Origin: Gammaproteobacteria bacterium
GTDB lineage: Bacteria; Pseudomonadota; Gammaproteobacteria; DSM-16500
Direction of reading: 5' to 3'
DNA length: 46,223 nt
NCBI GenBank assembly: GCA_014132595.1
Contig: BMAG01000064.1
Coordinates: 1 to 46,223, forward strand
Shown here in pieces: positions 17,134 to 25,332 of the stretch (position 1 is its first letter; each line of letters starts with the position of its first letter). A program made the position numbers and the translations under genes. A model generated the notes under the pieces. That model saw only the letters and a list, made by a program, of their open reading frames with translations. It was not told the origin of the DNA and searched no databases.

Positions 17134-17916
17134 ATGATATTTTTTCGCAGAATAGAACTGGCAGTAGTAAAAGAAGAACAAGAAGTTAATACACTTACGA
17201 TGGGTTTAGCAGGTGTTGAATTAACAGATTCTATTGATTTCATGAATAAGCTGCGGGAAAGCTGTGAGCAGAACAGCATAAAGCATTATCATCCTCATAT
17301 CCTGTTTGATCAGCCGAATTCGTTGATAGTTCATGTAGCTCAAAAAGAAGGTCGCTGGAATTTAGTGGAAGAATCATTAGTTCAATCGATTCAGAAACTC
17401 GCTAATTCGGGTGCGGATTTTGCGATTGTAGCAGATGCGAATGTTGAACGAGTGATGAATAATGTGCGGAAACGTAGTTCTATTCCTGTTATTGCAACGA
17501 GCGATGTTGTTCCGGAAGCTTGTCTTGAAAAAGGAATAAAAAAAATAGGACTTCTAGGCAGCTCGCTTGTCATGGCTGATCCAATGTATGCGCTTAAATT
17601 TAAAAACGCGAATGTAGATGCTGTTGCTCCTTACAGAAAAACAATGGCAATGGTTGAATCAGCAATTAATGAAAAACAGACGATGGGAAAGATTTCTAAA
17701 GAAACACTTGAGAACCTTATGATTGTTGTTCAGCAATTAAAAGATAGAGGGTGCCAAGGTCTTGTGATCACGGATCCTCAATTGTGTTTGATTTTAAATT
17801 CACAAAATTGCGGAATGCCGATAGTGAATGCGAAATTTATTTTAGCAGAGGCGGCGGTTGAAAAAGCATTGTTCTTACAGCAAAAAAATGTGCAGGGATT
17901 ACGAGCGGCGTTGTGA
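17134..17916 (+). CDS. Asp/Glu racemase-fold protein lacking both catalytic cysteines
   Basis: 260 aa with the architecture of the aspartate/glutamate/hydantoin racemase family (RacX/YgeA type): a G-x-x-G-like opening (MGLAGVELTDSIDFMNKL), a mid-protein AIVADANVERV strand, IPVIATSDVV, IGLLGSSLVM and a second-half GLVITDPQLCLIL strand. Active racemases carry a cysteine in each of two motifs (CNT and GCTE). At the aligned positions this protein has D101 and D214. A nearby C218 is four residues off the catalytic position. It is therefore unlikely to be a cofactor-independent racemase by the usual two-base mechanism. It lies 29 bases after bioB on the same strand with a weak ribosome-binding site. 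Confidence 0.7.
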   Translation: MIFFRRIELAVVKEEQEVNTLTMGLAGVELTDSIDFMNKLRESCEQNSIKHYHPHILFDQPNSLIVHVAQKEGRWNLVEESLVQSIQKLANSGADFAIVADANVERVMNNVRKRSSIPVIATSDVVPEACLEKGIKKIGLLGSSLVMADPMYALKFKNANVDAVAPYRKTMAMVESAINEKQTMGKISKETLENLMIVVQQLKDRGCQGLVITDPQLCLILNSQNCGMPIVNAKFILAEAAVEKALFLQQKNVQGLRAAL

Positions 17917-17938
17917 TGATGGGTGACATTGGTTAATA

Positions 17939-19234
17939 TTAGGATGTTCGCTTCATGGGCTTGCTGGGAGCGGTGTCTGTTTCATGTTTTTGCTGAGTTT
18001 CGAGATATTTTTCCATTTCGCTCTTATGTGTATCTCTTGTCTTTTTTGCGGCTTTTTCAGCTGCGGCTAATTGATTTTTTTCAGTATAAAAATTAAGAGC
18101 GACTCCGCCTGCATTATAAATCGCGGATGTGACAGCAACAGGAACTGCAAGTGTAGGAAAAAGGGCGACTGACATAGCTAAACCACCTTGTGCGCTAAGA
18201 CGATCTTTTGTTTCTGGCTGCAAGAGTGCATTCGTCACATTGACATAGGTATCTGATAAGCTTTGAGCTTTATCAACCGCATGAATGCTATGCAACGATG
18301 GATCATCGAATTTTGGTCCTATTTTCTCTTTATCTGCCGATTTTGCTAACCCAATTCCAAGACCAAACTCCATGATATTTTTGGTATATGAGTGAAATCC
18401 TGAATGCTCAACTAAATGACTACCTACGGTAATGGCTGCTACTTGTAAAAACGATCTGAAATAAAGAGCTTTTTCTTTATCACTTAAATCCGTCATTAAT
18501 TCAGTGTGATGTCCTTGAAATTGTTGGATACTATCTTTTATCTGTTCAATTTGATCGTTATGACCCATCTTAGACTTAATACTATCGAGTATTACTAATG
18601 CATCTTTTGCATAAAGATCAACGTCATTACTAATATCTGCCGTTTTCATACGATCTACTACTTTCATTAGTAAGCTAAAGTCGTTTTCCAAAATATCCTT
18701 TTTCTTCTCATGTTTTATTAACCGTTCAAATATTTCTAACTGCTGAGACATCGATTGAATGTTTTCCATTTCCTTTTCAACATCAGCCTGAAACGCCAAA
18801 AAGCCTTTTTGTTCAGGAGATTTTTCTAATAGGGTTGATTGTACTTCTAATTTTAAGTAGGCGTTGAATAATTCTATTGCTTTGGGATTATTCGGAAAAA
18901 TATTCGTGACTTTATCTTTTCGATCAGCCATGAGTTTATAATATCGTCGAGTTTTCTCATCACGGGATGAATGATCGAATTCAGGTCTGACGGCAACGAC
19001 AAATTTTGAATAAAATGCTGCAAGTGCTTTAACAGGATCTTCTTTTTCATATTTTCGAAGGGCAGTATAAGCTTCAAATACTGTTTTAGGCACGGGGCCC
19101 ATATCTCTTCCATTAACCTTAATCATACTGGATAACCAGACACCTTCAAATTTACGCGATAACAATATATCTTTTAGGTTTGCAATTTCTGCTCGTGCTT
19201 GTTCAATCGTATTTTCTTTATGGGAGTTTGTCAT
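17939..19234 (-). CDS. Hypothetical coiled-coil protein with C-terminal hydrophobic segment
   Basis: Unrecognised, 431 aa. The N-terminal 120 residues are helical and charged. A central coiled-coil-like stretch (about 140-260, rich in K/E/Q) follows, then an alanine/valine-rich hydrophobic pair near 365-395 (LAMSVALFPTLAVPVAVTSAIYNAGGVAL). The tail is lysine/glutamate-rich and ends in APSKPMKRTS. Translation starts at ATG 19234 behind a strong AAAGGAG. It is convergent with the racemase-fold gene and divergent from the next coiled-coil gene. The glutamate-rich C-terminus is the kind of feature seen in Dot/Icm substrates; that is inference only. Confidence 0.72.
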   Translation of the reverse strand: MTNSHKENTIEQARAEIANLKDILLSRKFEGVWLSSMIKVNGRDMGPVPKTVFEAYTALRKYEKEDPVKALAAFYSKFVVAVRPEFDHSSRDEKTRRYYKLMADRKDKVTNIFPNNPKAIELFNAYLKLEVQSTLLEKSPEQKGFLAFQADVEKEMENIQSMSQQLEIFERLIKHEKKKDILENDFSLLMKVVDRMKTADISNDVDLYAKDALVILDSIKSKMGHNDQIEQIKDSIQQFQGHHTELMTDLSDKEKALYFRSFLQVAAITVGSHLVEHSGFHSYTKNIMEFGLGIGLAKSADKEKIGPKFDDPSLHSIHAVDKAQSLSDTYVNVTNALLQPETKDRLSAQGGLAMSVALFPTLAVPVAVTSAIYNAGGVALNFYTEKNQLAAAEKAAKKTRDTHKSEMEKYLETQQKHETDTAPSKPMKRTS

Positions 19235-19438
19235 AGCCGCTCCTTTAGTTTTTTGTGCTTTGTTGAAGGTAACTTAAGTATAGACATACATATATAATAA
19301 AAGTATTCTTTTCCATGTTAACTTATTGATTATTCAAGAATAATAAATATTCGATATTATTTTATAGTTATCAATTCTCTGATCTATACTTGAATTAGAT
19401 CAATTTGTTTAATTTAATAAATTTAAAAGGAGGGTCTT

Positions 19439-20506
19439 ATGTTCTGGAAAGATGATCCTAATAAAGGGAAAGCAAAAAGAATAAAAGAAGCTCATGCAAG
19501 ATTTCCCGGCATAAAAGAAAGACATGCTGCAAGACAAAAGCAGGAAAAAGAAAAACCGGAAGAGCGCTCTAGTTTTGGTCGAGCAGTTGATGCAGTCGCG
19601 GGAGCCGTTGATAAAGCAAAAGAAAAAGCGCAAGAATTGAAGGATGCAGCCTTAGATAAGGCTCATGAGTTAAAAGAGACAGCCACCGAAAAGGCTGAAG
19701 AAATGAAAGCAAAAGTAGATGCATTAAAAGCAGATAGAGAATCATGGGAGACCGAATTAAAAGAGAGTAATAAAATAATTACTGAATTTTATTCAGTAGT
19801 TAAAGCTCAACAAATACCGATAACAGATGAAAATAAAGATAATAAAAATGTCTTAGATTTTAATAATTCATTAGAAAAAATATTGTTTGCTATCACGAAT
19901 GATAAACAGCTTCGAATCGCAGAAATGTTGAATGAAGTTAAAGAATTAAAATTAGAGGATAAAGTTAAATTTTCAAAAAAATTATCTGATTTTAAAGAAA
20001 ACGTGGAGGCTTTTAAGCAAGCTTCCAATGATCAGATAGAACAAAACAGACAAAAATTAAAAGATCAAACAATAAAAGAACTTTATCAAACATTGAAAGA
20101 CAATCTTAATGACCCCATGTGGAAGAAGCACGCCGTAATTGGTGTCCCTACGGGCGTACAAGAAATGATTCGTGTTTTGAATGGGACGGAAAAGCAGAAT
20201 TGGATTTACAGGATGAGACACAAACCTGACAATACAGAACCTTCTATTGAAGAAATGCTTTTTAGAATTCAAAAAATGCAAGTGATAGCTGATCGAAGAT
20301 TGTTACACAGCAGCAAGCGCGCGCAAGCCACTAAAGATCTTTATGAATCCATAAAATTAGTTGAAATAGCTCCTGAGAAGGACTCTAAAAAAATTGATGA
20401 ATCTGATCTAAAGAAAATGGATAAATGCATTAAAGAAGTCAGAGAAATAAAAGGCAATGACTTAAAAGTAGATTTTGTAAAACAACCTCTTGCTCCTCAT
20501 TCATAA
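19439..20506 (+). CDS. Hypothetical protein with LEA-like 11-residue helical repeats
   Basis: Unrecognised, 355 aa, very lysine- and glutamate-rich with no signal peptide or membrane segment. Residues about 57-100 show a period-11 amphipathic pattern (VDKAKEKAQEL, KDAALDKAHEL, KETATEKAEEM, KAKVDALKADR), as in group 3 LEA proteins and apolipoprotein-type helices. The remainder (100-355) is helical and mixed-charge. The start is very well marked by AAGGAGG. Its stop codon abuts the stop codon of the convergent downstream gene with no base between. Possible roles include membrane-surface or desiccation-type protection, or a secreted effector; neither can be shown. Confidence 0.72.
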   Translation: MFWKDDPNKGKAKRIKEAHARFPGIKERHAARQKQEKEKPEERSSFGRAVDAVAGAVDKAKEKAQELKDAALDKAHELKETATEKAEEMKAKVDALKADRESWETELKESNKIITEFYSVVKAQQIPITDENKDNKNVLDFNNSLEKILFAITNDKQLRIAEMLNEVKELKLEDKVKFSKKLSDFKENVEAFKQASNDQIEQNRQKLKDQTIKELYQTLKDNLNDPMWKKHAVIGVPTGVQEMIRVLNGTEKQNWIYRMRHKPDNTEPSIEEMLFRIQKMQVIADRRLLHSSKRAQATKDLYESIKLVEIAPEKDSKKIDESDLKKMDKCIKEVREIKGNDLKVDFVKQPLAPHS

Positions 20507-21379
20507 TCAGGCTGGAGTAATGCTAGATCTGATGTGTTTGACATCATTATTAGATGCATCCGTGCTTTCCAATTTATGAAGCGGCATTGTGGTTTTCGAA
20601 AAAGTCGTATTTATGTTATTTGCGTATTTATGATTCTGTGTATCAATCACTTTATTTGCTTTATTTAAATTTAATTCGATAGAATGTACTCGTTCAGTCA
20701 CCATTCTTATTCGATCATTTGCATTTTCCAGATCATGCTGCGCTGATTTTATTTCAGCGATTTTTTGATTCACTTGTTTTGTATAATCTTGACAGCGAAT
20801 TTTGCTATTGTTGATAGCAGTCTTCGATGCTCTCACGCTATCTTCATCCATGCGTGTTGTTAAAGCCGCTTTTTTATCCGCTTTCCATCCTATTAAACCG
20901 CTTGAGCCAACAACGGTTCCAATGCCTAATATGGTTGAAGTTTTAAAATTCAGTAAAGTTAAAAATAAATCGGATGATGCAATTTGAAGGGTTGTGATTG
21001 CTAATGCACTTAGAGTAATACCGATAGTCATCATTTCAACCGCTCCGATCACGGTTTTCTTTTTATTGTCACTCAGTGACTTTAAAGCAATTTGTAAGGC
21101 TGTTTGTTGGTTTTTTAAAATAATATGTGGATTTTCAGCACGTAATTTTTTTAGATCGTTTTCTGCTTTGAATAATTTACGTTCTGCTTCAAGGTGTAAT
21201 TTTTTTTCAATAGATAAGGCATGGTTAGCTGAGGCTAATTCATTCGCCCATTTTTTTGCATCTTCTTCTGCTTTTTTTAGCTCGATTGCTGTTCCATTGA
21301 AATCGTTCGTATGCAGGCTTGCAGCCAGTTTTTTTACAAATGGGTTATCGAGCGTGTTAAATTCACTAATGCTTGACAT
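20507..21379 (-). CDS. Hypothetical coiled-coil protein with central membrane hairpin
   Basis: Unrecognised, 290 aa. Order: a coiled-coil-like N-terminal stretch (about 35-85, ELKKAEEDAKKWANELA...), two hydrophobic segments (about 110-135 and 143-163), then a second coiled coil (about 175-255). The two coils flanking a membrane hairpin would sit on the same side of the membrane. No signal peptide. It is on the minus strand, its TGA directly adjacent to the TAA of the convergent LEA-like gene. A similar coil/hairpin theme is shared by its neighbours, though I see no clear sequence paralogy among them. Confidence 0.72.
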   Translation of the reverse strand: MSSISEFNTLDNPFVKKLAASLHTNDFNGTAIELKKAEEDAKKWANELASANHALSIEKKLHLEAERKLFKAENDLKKLRAENPHIILKNQQTALQIALKSLSDNKKKTVIGAVEMMTIGITLSALAITTLQIASSDLFLTLLNFKTSTILGIGTVVGSSGLIGWKADKKAALTTRMDEDSVRASKTAINNSKIRCQDYTKQVNQKIAEIKSAQHDLENANDRIRMVTERVHSIELNLNKANKVIDTQNHKYANNINTTFSKTTMPLHKLESTDASNNDVKHIRSSITPA

Positions 21380-21455
21380 ACTGCCTCGCTTTTTAAGCTG
21401 TTTGGCGGTATTAAACCATAATGATCAAAAATATACCATATGTTATTATTATTTT

Positions 21456-21484
21456 TTGCAATAATCATATCAGTATTGTAAAAT
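21456..21484 (+). promoter_or_regulatory. Promoter of the 226-residue membrane protein gene
   Basis: TTGCAA (-35) and TAAAAT (-10) with a 17-base spacer, 40 bases before the ATG at 21525. The intergenic region is very AT-rich, so chance matches are possible. Confidence 0.45.
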
Positions 21485-21524
21485 CTTTGCGCAAATAATT
21501 TTGATAACTGATTAAGGAGATTTT

Positions 21525-22205
21525 ATGGATACACGTAGTGTCTATGACCAAAATTTTACACCAGCCCAACAGGAAAAGATAAGAACGATATTTCGTGATA
21601 CAGCTCCCGCCTTGTTCGATGATCTTGATAAATTAAAGGCTTCTATAAAAAGCTCAGAAAAACCAATGAGTCAGAGATCTTTTGTTGATTTAGGAGATGA
21701 GAAAACATCCGCGATAATAGAATTTAATGCTGTCATTGAGGCTTTAAATGCATTGCCTGTTGATGCTCTTATGATTGAAACAGACTTTCAGAGCAAACTT
21801 ACATTACTTACAAAATCTACAGAGGCTCTGAAAAACAAGCTTAAATTAAATGGTGGATGGCATGCTTTAGCTATTTTAAAGCATTTCATTGGAACGATTT
21901 CTGAATGGGTATTTTACAATACCATTATTTTGGCGTGCGCCTTCAGTTGCGGATTCATAGCGGGTTCCTTCTCTGGGATAGTGAGTGCTAATCCTTTATT
22001 AGTTATGCTGGGTGCTTGCGCGGGAGCAGGATATGGTGCAGTAAAAGGTAAAGAAATAGCACAGTGGACGCCAAAAATAAGTAATTATATATCAAGCTCT
22101 ATGTTTGCTCTTCCCTCTGCTTACCGAGCTGATAAAGCGAATGCTATTGATCAAACGGTACAACAACTACAAACACGAACAGGGAATACTCCACATCGAT
22201 CATAA
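21525..22205 (+). CDS. Hypothetical two-helix membrane protein
   Basis: Unrecognised, 226 aa, starting behind AAGGAG. The N-terminal 120 residues are soluble and helical. Two hydrophobic segments follow (about 128-155, TIILACAFSCGFIAGSFSG, and 158-178, LLVMLGACAGAGYGAV), rich in small residues. A basic polar tail ends in TGNTPHRS. The layout repeats the soluble domain/membrane hairpin/polar tail pattern of the hypothetical at 12.4-13.2 kb. The stop lies eight bases from the stop of the convergent ETF-quinone oxidoreductase gene. Function unknown. Confidence 0.7.
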   Translation: MDTRSVYDQNFTPAQQEKIRTIFRDTAPALFDDLDKLKASIKSSEKPMSQRSFVDLGDEKTSAIIEFNAVIEALNALPVDALMIETDFQSKLTLLTKSTEALKNKLKLNGGWHALAILKHFIGTISEWVFYNTIILACAFSCGFIAGSFSGIVSANPLLVMLGACAGAGYGAVKGKEIAQWTPKISNYISSSMFALPSAYRADKANAIDQTVQQLQTRTGNTPHRS

Positions 22206-22213
22206 AATATTTT

Positions 22214-23815
22214 TTACATCATTCCATACTGTGGACCGCTTCCTCCTTCCGGCGGTGTCCATGTGATGTTTTGAGTGGGATCTTTGATGTCGCAGGCTTT
22301 GCAATGGATGCAATTGCCGGCATTAATGTGTAATTGAGGTTGGTTATTTTCATTATATTGAATTTCATAGACGCCCGCAGGGCAATAACGTTGTTCCGGT
22401 GCGTCGAAAAGTTTTAGGTTAACTTCAATCGGTGTCATTGGATTTTTTAATTTTAAATGACAGGGCTGATTTTCGTCATAATGAATGTTGCTTAAAAAAA
22501 CAGAGCTCATTAAATCAAATGTTATTTTATTATCATGTTTTGGGTAATCGATTTTTTTGCAAAGATGAGCGGGTGATATTTGTAAATAGTCAGCATGATT
22601 GGAGAAAGTCCAGGGCGCATGGCCGCGGAGTAGATAAGTATCGATGGCAGCATAGAGAAGACCCGTTTTTAATCCCCAATTCATGGCGGGTCTAATGTTA
22701 CGAACTTTGTATAATTCCGGCCAGATCCAGCTTTTTTTGATGTTATCTGGATAGCTTTTACATTCATCACTGGATAAAGGCAATAAACTTTCTGCGGCGA
22801 TCATGCCGGATTTCATAGCAGTATGAATCCCTTTTATTTTAGGTACATTTAAAAATCCTGCACCGCAACCGATGATTAAACCTCCTGGAAATGTCAGTTG
22901 AGGAATCGCTTGAAACCCGCCTTCATTTAATGCACGCGCACCATATTGAATCCGTTTTCCATTTTCTAGAAATGGACGAATAAACGGATGCGTTTTAAAT
23001 CGTTGAAATTCTTCATAAGGATTTAAATAAGTATTTTGATAATCTAATCCGATAACAAATCCAATATCCATTAAATTTTTGTCGAAATGATAGATAAAAG
23101 AGCCGCCGTAGGTTTTAGTATCCAACGGCCAACCGATGGAATGCATGACTAATCCGGCTTGATGCAATGAGTCAGGAATTTCCCATAATTCTTTGAGACC
23201 TAATGCATATGTTTGCATACCGCACGATTTTTGTAATTGAAATCGGTTAAACAAGGTTTGTGTTAAAGAGCCTCGGCAACCTTCTGCAAAAATCGTTTGT
23301 TTCGCGGTTAATGTCATGCCCTTTTGATAACGTTCGGTCGGTTTACCGTGTTTATCGATACCTTTATCACCGGTGAGGACTCCAATCACACGTTCCTGAT
23401 CATATAGGATATCAGTTGCTGCAAACCCTGGGAAAATATTCACGCCTTGGCTTTCCGCATAGTTTGCGAGCCATCGACAAAACTTTCCCAGACTTATAAT
23501 ATAATTTCCCTCATTTTTCATGGGAGAAGGTGTCGGTAATCGAACGGCGTGATTTTTTGTTAAAAAGAGAAATTTATCTTCTGAAGCCGTCGTATCAAGC
23601 GGCGCTTTTTTTTGTTGCCAATCCGGAATAAGCTCATCGAGTGCACGCGGCTCAAGAACCGCACCTGATAAAATATGCGAACCTACTTCTGCGCCTTTTT
23701 CTAATACTGCAATAGAAAGTGTACGATCCAGTTGTGACAGACGTATGGCAGCAGACAGACCGGCAGGCCCTGCACCGATGATAAGAATATCGAAAGCCAG
23801 GACGTGAGTGTCCAT
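22214..23815 (-). CDS. Electron transfer flavoprotein-ubiquinone oxidoreductase
   Basis: Membrane-associated iron-sulphur flavoprotein, 533 aa, passing electrons from reduced ETF to ubiquinone. The FAD-binding Rossmann motif is IIGAGPAGLSAA at the N-terminus, followed by VLEKGAEVGSHILSGAVLEP, a family hallmark. The C-terminal [4Fe-4S] cluster ligands are in YCPAGVYE and CIHCKACDIKDP, and the protein ends near GGSGPQYGMM as homologues do. It is 27 bases downstream of the thiolase gene in the same direction. Its partner ETF subunits are encoded 16 kb away in this window (etfB-etfA). Confidence 0.96.
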   Translation of the reverse strand: MDTHVLAFDILIIGAGPAGLSAAIRLSQLDRTLSIAVLEKGAEVGSHILSGAVLEPRALDELIPDWQQKKAPLDTTASEDKFLFLTKNHAVRLPTPSPMKNEGNYIISLGKFCRWLANYAESQGVNIFPGFAATDILYDQERVIGVLTGDKGIDKHGKPTERYQKGMTLTAKQTIFAEGCRGSLTQTLFNRFQLQKSCGMQTYALGLKELWEIPDSLHQAGLVMHSIGWPLDTKTYGGSFIYHFDKNLMDIGFVIGLDYQNTYLNPYEEFQRFKTHPFIRPFLENGKRIQYGARALNEGGFQAIPQLTFPGGLIIGCGAGFLNVPKIKGIHTAMKSGMIAAESLLPLSSDECKSYPDNIKKSWIWPELYKVRNIRPAMNWGLKTGLLYAAIDTYLLRGHAPWTFSNHADYLQISPAHLCKKIDYPKHDNKITFDLMSSVFLSNIHYDENQPCHLKLKNPMTPIEVNLKLFDAPEQRYCPAGVYEIQYNENNQPQLHINAGNCIHCKACDIKDPTQNITWTPPEGGSGPQYGMM

Positions 23816-23842
23816 TCTTTAAATCCTTTATGACTCGCTAAA

Positions 23843-25030
23843 TTAGATTATTTCGACAGCAATGGCGGTTGCTTCTCCGCCGCCAATACATAATGCAGCA
23901 ATTCCACGTTTTAATCCATGGCGTTTCAATGCAGCAATCAAGGTCACGATGATGCGTGTGCCTGTTGCACCAATGGGATGTCCTAAGGCACATCCACTTC
24001 CATGGATATTTAATTTTTCGCGTGGAATTTGTAAGTCTTTCATGGCGGCCATGGCGACAACAGCAAAAGCTTCATTAATTTCGAATAAATCGACTTGATT
24101 AACTGACCAGTTTATTTTTTTAAGTAATTTTTGAATCGCATCAATCGGTGCTGTTGTAAATTGATTGGGTGCTTTTGCATGTGTGCTAAACCCAATGATC
24201 TTGGCTAAAGGTTTTATATGACGCTTTATTGCTTCAGAATAATGCATTAAAACGACGGCGGCAGCGCCATCTGCAATTGAAGAGGAGTTTGCAGCCGTGA
24301 TCGTGCCTCCTTTTAAAAAAACAGGGGGTAAACGTGAAATTTTTTCAACGCTCACTGCGCGAGGATGTTCGTCTGTATCGATGATACTTTCGCCTTGAGC
24401 TGTTTTGATGAGGACAGGCGTGATTTCATCTTTAAACGACTGATCACGAATCGCTTTTTGTGCACGCTCCAGGGATTCGATGGCATATTGATCCTGCTCT
24501 TCACGAGTAAACCCATATTGTTGAACGCAGAGTTCTGCAAAATATCCCATGTGACGGCCTTTTTCGTAAGCATCTTCTAAACCGTCCCACAACATATGGT
24601 CTATCACTTCCGAATGGCCTATTCGATAGCCTTGACGCGCTTTAGGCAGGAGATAGGGGGCATTGGTCATGCTCTCCATGCCGCCTGCGACATAAATCTG
24701 AGGCTCTTCATTCGCATAAAGCGCATCGTGTGCAAGCATGACCGTTTTCATACCAGAACCGCACATTTTATTAATAGTCGTGCAAGAAACGTTGCTTGGT
24801 AATTCTGCGCCTAGCGCAGATTGACGTGCCGGCGCTTGTCCAAGACCTGCCGTAAGGACGCAGCCCATGAGCACTTCGTGGATGTCGTTCGGTGTTAATT
24901 GCGCTCGTTGAACAGCAGATTTGATTGCGATAGATCCAAGTTGAGTGGATGTGAGTGATTTTAGATCCCCCATGAATTGTCCCTGCGGGGTTCTTGCTAT
25001 ACTTGCAATAACGATAGGATCATCTGACAT
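23843..25030 (-). CDS. Acetyl-CoA C-acetyltransferase (thiolase)
   Basis: Thiolase of the acetoacetyl-CoA (AtoB/PhaA-like) group, 395 aa. The acyl-accepting nucleophile is C90 in INKMCGSGMK. The second-half catalytic residues lie in GCALGHPIGATG and in CIGGGEATA (C381), and INEAFAVV supplies the NEAF motif. It would condense two acetyl-CoA or cleave acetoacetyl-CoA. It sits nine bases after a small leader-like gene and just before the ETF-quinone oxidoreductase gene, suggesting one unit for acyl-CoA degradation. No truncation seen. Confidence 0.95.
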   Translation of the reverse strand: MSDDPIVIASIARTPQGQFMGDLKSLTSTQLGSIAIKSAVQRAQLTPNDIHEVLMGCVLTAGLGQAPARQSALGAELPSNVSCTTINKMCGSGMKTVMLAHDALYANEEPQIYVAGGMESMTNAPYLLPKARQGYRIGHSEVIDHMLWDGLEDAYEKGRHMGYFAELCVQQYGFTREEQDQYAIESLERAQKAIRDQSFKDEITPVLIKTAQGESIIDTDEHPRAVSVEKISRLPPVFLKGGTITAANSSSIADGAAAVVLMHYSEAIKRHIKPLAKIIGFSTHAKAPNQFTTAPIDAIQKLLKKINWSVNQVDLFEINEAFAVVAMAAMKDLQIPREKLNIHGSGCALGHPIGATGTRIIVTLIAALKRHGLKRGIAALCIGGGEATAIAVEII

Positions 25031-25039
25031 AAAACTCCG

Positions 25040-25240
25040 TTATTTACTGATTCTCCCATCCAGATCATCACTTTCTATGTCTTGATTTTTTTGATTGAGG
25101 AGCCCATGGATTTTTGAAAAATCCTCGGGGTTTAATTTCAAATTCGCGTTTTTTAACGCTTCTTCAGGATTTTTTTTAAATTGAGCACGAAATTCCGCAT
25201 TGTTTTGCCATTGATCATAAACATCCTGGAGGCTTGACAT
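25040..25240 (-). CDS. 66-residue protein resembling a RiPP leader (NHLP/LigA-like helix)
   Basis: Small soluble acidic protein. The segment NAEFRAQFKKNPEEALKNANLKLNPEDF follows the pattern (E-F-R-x-x-F/L-x-x-[DN]-P-x-x-A-L-x-x-A-x-[LI]) of NHLP-type RiPP leaders and the related LigA-like helical domain. After it come only about 20 residues, rich in Asp/Glu/Gln/Asn with no cysteine and little serine or threonine, so a classical thiazole or lanthionine core is absent. It starts at ATG 25240 and is nine bases upstream of the thiolase gene. Divergent from it is a protease with a PqqD-like domain, the type of domain that binds such leaders. Precursor status is inference from pattern and context. 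Confidence 0.65.
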   Translation of the reverse strand: MSSLQDVYDQWQNNAEFRAQFKKNPEEALKNANLKLNPEDFSKIHGLLNQKNQDIESDDLDGRISK

Positions 25241-25271
25241 AATCGACTCTTGCTCATTATCAAAGAAGCTA

Positions 25272-25280
25272 TCATTATAT
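25272..25280. promoter_or_regulatory. Possible divergent -10 region between the leader-like gene and the M50 protease
   Basis: On the minus strand TATAAT (plus coordinates 25274-25279) is a perfect -10 hexamer about 35 bases upstream of the ATG at 25240. The surrounding ATTATATCATAAT is nearly palindromic and also offers TATCAT on the plus strand, about 50 bases before the protease start. -35 elements are not convincing on either strand. Confidence 0.35.
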
Positions 25281-25332
25281 CATAATTGCTAAGGATGGAA
25301 TATCCGCTTTGCGGCATAATGCCAGGGTGTCT

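Noticed and set aside
19366-19438. Possible PmrA-type effector promoter box (TTAAT repeats) before the LEA-like gene
   Set aside because: The region is almost pure A/T, so TTAA-rich matches are expected; no properly spaced CTTAATATT pair is present.
20994-21464. 156-codon plus-strand open frame opposite the coiled-coil hairpin gene
   Set aside because: Phe/Ser/Cys-rich complement of a Lys/Glu-rich coding sequence; no ribosome-binding site. The minus-strand frame has coherent coil and membrane segments.
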